A stretch of 8,572 bases of DNA, taken from NCBI GenBank assembly GCA_036741695.1, contig DAINRU010000051.1, positions 1-8,572 of the forward strand. Reading direction: 5' to 3'. Source of the DNA: JAFANK01 sp036741695. Its GTDB lineage: Bacteria > Vulcanimicrobiota > Vulcanimicrobiia > Eremiobacterales > Eremiobacteraceae. The position numbers were made by a program, and so were the translations under genes. Below are positions 5,235-8,572 of this stretch, in pieces; position 1 is the stretch's first letter, and every line of letters starts with the position of its first letter. The notes below the pieces were generated by a model. The model did not search any database and had not been told where the DNA came from. It saw only the letters and a program-made list of their open reading frames with translations.

Positions 5235-5908
5235 GCGATCTTCTCCGGCACCGCCAGCGGTAGGGGCTCGTCGATGAGCGCGATTTCGTACACAGCCTCG
5301 AGTGCTTCTCGCACCGGCGGCTTGGCTTCCCCCAAGACCACGCGGTGGCTTGATTCGCGGGTGATGGAGGTGACGGGCACGGCCGGCATGCCGCAGGGGT
5401 TGATGAGATCGAACATTGCGAGATCGGTGCAGACGTCGAGCGCGAAGCCGTGAAAGGTCACGCCGGCGCGGACCGCCGCGCCGATGGACGCGATCTTTGC
5501 ACCGCGCACGAAGACCCCGGCGTGGTCTGCGCGGCGCTCGCCCGTGCAGTCAAACGCAGCCAAGCTCTGGATGACGCTCTGCTCCATCTTGCGCACAAAG
5601 GCCTGTACCTCGCGCAGGCGTGGCAGTTTGAAGATCGGGTAGCAGACGAGCTGGCCCGGTCCGTGATAGGTGAGATCGCCGCCGCGCTCGACCTCGTAGT
5701 ACTCGACGCCACGCCGGCGCAGCTCCGGTTGTGAGACGAGCAGATTGTGCGCCTTACCAGCCTTGCCCATGGTGATGACCGGCAGGTGTTCGCAGAAGAG
5801 CAGCGTGTCGCCTATCTCGTCAGCCGCGCGCGCCGCATGCAGACGTCGCTGCAACGACCATGCCGCAGCGTACGGGATGCGGCCGAGATCGTGGAAAGCG
5901 ACGTTCAT
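5231..5908 (-). CDS. lipB: Octanoyl-[acyl carrier protein]:protein octanoyltransferase
   Basis: Moves octanoate from octanoyl-ACP to the lysine of lipoyl domains, the first step of lipoate assembly before LipA. With the start at 5908 the protein has 225 residues, close to the usual 210-230. The signature RGGDLTYHGPGQLVCYP begins at 75 with His82. The catalytic lysine is Lys138 (GAKIASIGAAV) and the acyl-accepting cysteine is Cys172 (NPCGMP). The longer open frame, up to 6082, adds 58 Arg/Ser-rich residues that are a shadow of the lpdA 3' end. ATG 5908 has GGTGA about 8 nt upstream and opens the family start (NVAFHDLGRIPY). The gap to the lpdA stop is 22 nt; its own stop overlaps the lipA start by 4 nt. 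Confidence 0.97.
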   Translation of the reverse strand: MNVAFHDLGRIPYAAAWSLQRRLHAARAADEIGDTLLFCEHLPVITMGKAGKAHNLLVSQPELRRRGVEYYEVERGGDLTYHGPGQLVCYPIFKLPRLREVQAFVRKMEQSVIQSLAAFDCTGERRADHAGVFVRGAKIASIGAAVRAGVTFHGFALDVCTDLAMFDLINPCGMPAVPVTSITRESSHRVVLGEAKPPVREALEAVYEIALIDEPLPLAVPEKIA

Positions 5909-5930
5909 GTGGGCTTCACCGGCCGGTAGG

Positions 5931-7355
5931 CTATCGCGCCACCGGAGTAGGAGTTGGCGGCGTGTTGATGATGTGGATGGCGCGGCCGTGCATGAATTCC
6001 GCCGCCTCCATGATCGACTCGGAGAAGGTGGGATGCGGATGGATCGTGAGGCCGATGTCTTCGACCGTCGCGCCCATCTCAATAGCCAGCACCGCTTCCG
6101 CGATCATCGATTCGGCGGTGGGTGAGACGATGTGCACGCCGAGGACGAAGTCCGTCTTCTTGTCGCCGACGATCTTCACCATACCATCTGTCATGCCTAC
6201 AGTGCGGGCTCGGCCCAGCGCCGCCAAGCGAAAGCGTCCGATGGAGACATCGTAGCCTGCGGCTTTAGCTTGTTCTTCCGAAAGACCAGCCGTGGCAAGT
6301 TGGGGATCGGTATAGACGCAGTTGGGCACGGCCATCGGGTCGTACGCGGACGCTTGCCCCGCGATCACCTCGGCAGCGACGACGCCTTCGCGCATCGCCT
6401 TGTGCGCGAGCAGCGGCGCCCCGGCGCAGTCGCCGACGGCGTAGACGTGCGGTACATTCGTGCGCCGCTGCGCGTCGACCGCGACGAAGCCGCGCTCGAG
6501 CTTCACGCCGACCTTCTCAAGGCCGATGCCTGACGTGCGCGCGCGCCGCCCGACCGCGACGAGCACTTTGTCGTACTCGCGGGTCTCATTGATCTCACCC
6601 TCGAGCACGGCGCTCACCTTGCCGCCCTTGACCGTGACCGAGGACGCTTTGGTCTTGAGGTGGATGTTGATGCCTTGCTTCTTGAGGATACGCAGCAAGA
6701 GCGTGGAGATCTCAAGATCGGTATCGCCGAGCGCCCGGTCGGCCAGCTCGACCACGGTCACGTCCGCGCCCAGCCGTTTGTAGATCGTTGCGAACTCGAG
6801 ACCGATGACGCCGGCTCCTAGGATCAAAATACTCTTGGGCAGATCTGCCAGGCTCACGGCGTCGTCGGAGTTGAGGATGGTCCGGCCGTTGCGGTCGAAA
6901 CCGGGCAGGCCCACGGGCTCAGAGCCGGTTGCGATGATGATGTCCTTGGCCGGCAGCGTTTCCGTGGCGCCGTCGTTTTTCTTCACACGCACGCTCGTCG
7001 GGTCGACGAGCTCTGCCGTGCCGCTCACCGACTCGACCTTATTGGCCTTATAGAGGGTGCCGATGCCGTTGACGAGGTCATCGACCATCTTGCTCTTCCA
7101 CTTGTTGAGGCTGGCGAGATTGATCTTGGGCTCGCTGAAATCGATGCCCATGTCCTTGACTTCGCGCGCGGCGTTGATCACCTCGCCAACATGCAAGAGC
7201 GCCTTGGTGGGCATGCAGCCCCAGTTGAGGCAAACGCCGCCGAGCCGTTCTTGCTCGACGCAGAGCACTTTCTTCCCGAGCTGCCCGAGGCGGATCGCAG
7301 CGCTGTAGCCGCCCGGGCCGCCACCGATGACGATCGCGTCGTATGTCGTCGCCAT
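5931..7355 (-). CDS. lpdA: Dihydrolipoamide dehydrogenase (E3)
   Basis: FAD enzyme that reoxidises the dihydrolipoyl arm of 2-oxo acid dehydrogenase complexes and passes electrons to NAD+. In its 474 residues are the FAD Rossmann motif GGGPGG at 11-16, the redox disulfide Cys42/Cys47 in GGVCLNWGCMPTK, and an ATG motif near 142-144. The NAD loop GAGVIG is at 180-185, with Glu203 ending the second strand as expected for NAD rather than NADP. The second FAD motif YAVGD is at 304-308. The C-terminal HPHPTFSE contains catalytic His441 and Glu446. The C-terminal tail after this (about 28 residues, ending in a Thr/Pro-rich stretch) is slightly long. The start ATG at 7355 is 5 nt after the E2 stop. 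The position right behind E2 and ahead of lipB supports a dedicated E3. Confidence 0.98.
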   Translation of the reverse strand: MATTYDAIVIGGGPGGYSAAIRLGQLGKKVLCVEQERLGGVCLNWGCMPTKALLHVGEVINAAREVKDMGIDFSEPKINLASLNKWKSKMVDDLVNGIGTLYKANKVESVSGTAELVDPTSVRVKKNDGATETLPAKDIIIATGSEPVGLPGFDRNGRTILNSDDAVSLADLPKSILILGAGVIGLEFATIYKRLGADVTVVELADRALGDTDLEISTLLLRILKKQGINIHLKTKASSVTVKGGKVSAVLEGEINETREYDKVLVAVGRRARTSGIGLEKVGVKLERGFVAVDAQRRTNVPHVYAVGDCAGAPLLAHKAMREGVVAAEVIAGQASAYDPMAVPNCVYTDPQLATAGLSEEQAKAAGYDVSIGRFRLAALGRARTVGMTDGMVKIVGDKKTDFVLGVHIVSPTAESMIAEAVLAIEMGATVEDIGLTIHPHPTFSESIMEAAEFMHGRAIHIINTPPTPTPVAR

Positions 7356-7360
7356 GTCGA

Positions 7361-8572
7361 TTACCCGCCTTCCATGAGCATGAGATCCGGATGCGCGAGC
7401 GATTCGGCCACGTCCTTGACGAACAGCGCAGCGACTGCGCCGTCGACGACGCGGTGGTCGAACGAGATCGACAGGTACATCATCTGGCGGATCACGATCT
7501 GGCCGTCACGCACGACAGGGCGTTCGACGATGGAGTGGGTGCCGAGGATACCCACCTCCGGATAGTTGATGACCGGGAAGGTGAACAGCCCGCCGACCGA
7601 GCCGACGTTGGTGATGGTGAACGTCCCGCCGCTGATCTCGTCGTGAGCGAGCTTCCCAGTGCGCGCCTTGTCGGCGAGCTGCGCGATCTCCGCGGCGAGC
7701 TCGAAGATCGTCTTCGCATCGGCGTCGTGGATCACGGGCACCACGAGTCCCTCGTCGGTGTTCGCAGCGATCCCGATGTTGTAGCGCTTCTTAAGGATGA
7801 TCTCGTGCTTCTCATCATCCAGCGAGGCATTCATGTAGGGATGACGTTTGAGGGCGCCTGTGACCGCTTTGACGAAGAACGGCAGATAGGTGAGCTTCAC
7901 GCCAGCCGCGGCCGCCTTCTCCTTGGCGCGTGCACGCATGGCCACGAGTTCGGTGAGATCGGCTTCATCGACATGGAGGGTGTGCGCCGCAGTGTGTTTG
8001 CTGTGCACCATGTGGTCGGCGATGACGCGACGCAGGCCGCGCAACGGAATGCGCTCGTCCGCTTGGGACGGCGCGGCGGCTCGGCGCGGGGCCGGCGCGG
8101 CTTCGGGCGTCTGACCGGCGACGCGCTGCACGTCTTCGCGCTGGATGCGCCCCGCCTCGCCGGAACCACGGACGTGGAAGAGGTCGACGCCGAGCTCTCG
8201 TGCGAGCTTGCGCACGGCCGGAGCGGCGAGCGGGCGACCGAAGCGGCTCAGCACGGCCGTCTCGCCTTCGGATGTGACTTTGTGCGCCTGACCGTTGCCG
8301 CGCGCCTGTGGCTTCGCGGCGGCTGGAGCGGGCGATGCGACGCTGGATGCGGCCGCCGGTTTGGCGCTTGCGGCTGCGGGCTTCTCAGGCGTCGGCGCGG
8401 CCGCCGCGTGATGGTCATCGACCGATTCGCCTTCCTTGCCGAAAATGGCGATCGGCTTGCCGATGGGGACGACCGCGCCTTCGGGCGCGATCTGCTTGAG
8501 CAGAATGCCTTCGTAGGGCGACGGCACTTCGACCGTCACCTTATCGGTCATGACTTCGACCAGCGGCTGATC
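7361..8572 (-). CDS. 2-oxo acid dehydrogenase dihydrolipoyl acyltransferase (E2), 5' end outside window
   Basis: Core subunit that takes the acyl group from E1 on its lipoyl arm and passes it to CoA. The frame is open to the window edge. Seven codons before the first in-window ATG (8551) read DQPLVEV, continuing into MTDKVTVEVPSP, the middle of a lipoyl domain, so that ATG is internal and the true start is upstream. The lipoyl-attachment lysine codon is at 8540-8542. After the half lipoyl domain come an Ala/Pro-rich linker, a peripheral subunit-binding domain (FGRPLAAPAVRKLARELGV...GRIQREDV) and a second linker. The catalytic domain follows, starting at IPLRGLRRVIADHM and ending with the DHRVVDG active site (His366, Asp370 counting from that Met). 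Similarity is to branched-chain and pyruvate E2s alike, so the substrate is not assigned. E1 genes are expected beyond 8572. Confidence 0.95.
   Translation of the reverse strand, partial: DQPLVEVMTDKVTVEVPSPYEGILLKQIAPEGAVVPIGKPIAIFGKEGESVDDHHAAAAPTPEKPAAASAKPAAASSVASPAPAAAKPQARGNGQAHKVTSEGETAVLSRFGRPLAAPAVRKLARELGVDLFHVRGSGEAGRIQREDVQRVAGQTPEAAPAPRRAAAPSQADERIPLRGLRRVIADHMVHSKHTAAHTLHVDEADLTELVAMRARAKEKAAAAGVKLTYLPFFVKAVTGALKRHPYMNASLDDEKHEIILKKRYNIGIAANTDEGLVVPVIHDADAKTIFELAAEIAQLADKARTGKLAHDEISGGTFTITNVGSVGGLFTFPVINYPEVGILGTHSIVERPVVRDGQIVIRQMMYLSISFDHRVVDGAVAALFVKDVAESLAHPDLMLMEGG

Noticed and set aside
4518..5453. 311-residue open frame on the plus strand over lipA/lipB
   Set aside because: Antisense to two clear enzymes with complete motifs; no family signature and no ribosome site of note.
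5909..6082. N-terminal extension of lipB by 58 codons
   Set aside because: Arg/Ser-rich shadow of lpdA coding sequence; ATG 5908 matches the family start and has a Shine-Dalgarno.

Overview
This window comes from a bacterial chromosome with moderately high GC and dense gene packing. It carries housekeeping genes: enolase, nucleoside diphosphate kinase, biotin ligase, lipoate enzymes and 2-oxo acid dehydrogenase subunits. I see no insertion sequence, phage gene or CRISPR array. The phylum cannot be fixed from the sequence alone. A MerR-type regulator with a MEDS sensor domain, together with the gene mix, would fit an uncultured high-GC lineage such as Eremiobacterota, but that is a low-confidence guess.

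Left part (1-2600). A tRNA-Val(TAC), cut by the window edge, is read leftward. It is divergent from a rightward GNAT acetyltransferase of the spermidine/diamine acetyltransferase type. The acetyltransferase converges on a leftward series read as ndk, eno, tRNA-Ile2/Met(CAT), tRNA-Glu(TTC). ndk and eno overlap by 19 nt. The enolase frame has no stop codon before the tRNA: it runs 38 nt into the tRNA and ends at a TAA made from bases of the anticodon loop. This is the most unusual feature of the window.

Middle part (2600-4371). A leftward MerR-HTH/MEDS one-component regulator lies upstream of ndk. The 128-nt gap between them holds tandem hairpins, part of which can pair in two alternative ways. 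The regulator is divergent from a rightward biotin-protein ligase (birA without its DNA-binding domain). The start codons of the two genes overlap or nearly touch, so each promoter must lie inside the other gene or further away.

Right part (4374-8572). A tight leftward operon is read as E2 acyltransferase (5' end beyond the window), dihydrolipoamide dehydrogenase (E3), lipB, lipA. LipB transfers octanoate to the E2 lipoyl domain and LipA inserts sulfur to make lipoate. The E2 arm then carries the acyl group and E3 reoxidises it. The operon therefore encodes both the lipoylated enzyme and the means to lipoylate it. lipB and lipA overlap by 4 nt (ATGA). The lipA stop lies 2 nt from the birA stop on the other strand. 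No gene-free stretch exceeds 300 nt; the longest is 44-199.

No clearly new multi-gene system is visible. The points worth following are the eno/tRNA overlap, the MerR-MEDS regulator with its divergent overlap, and the hairpin leader before ndk.
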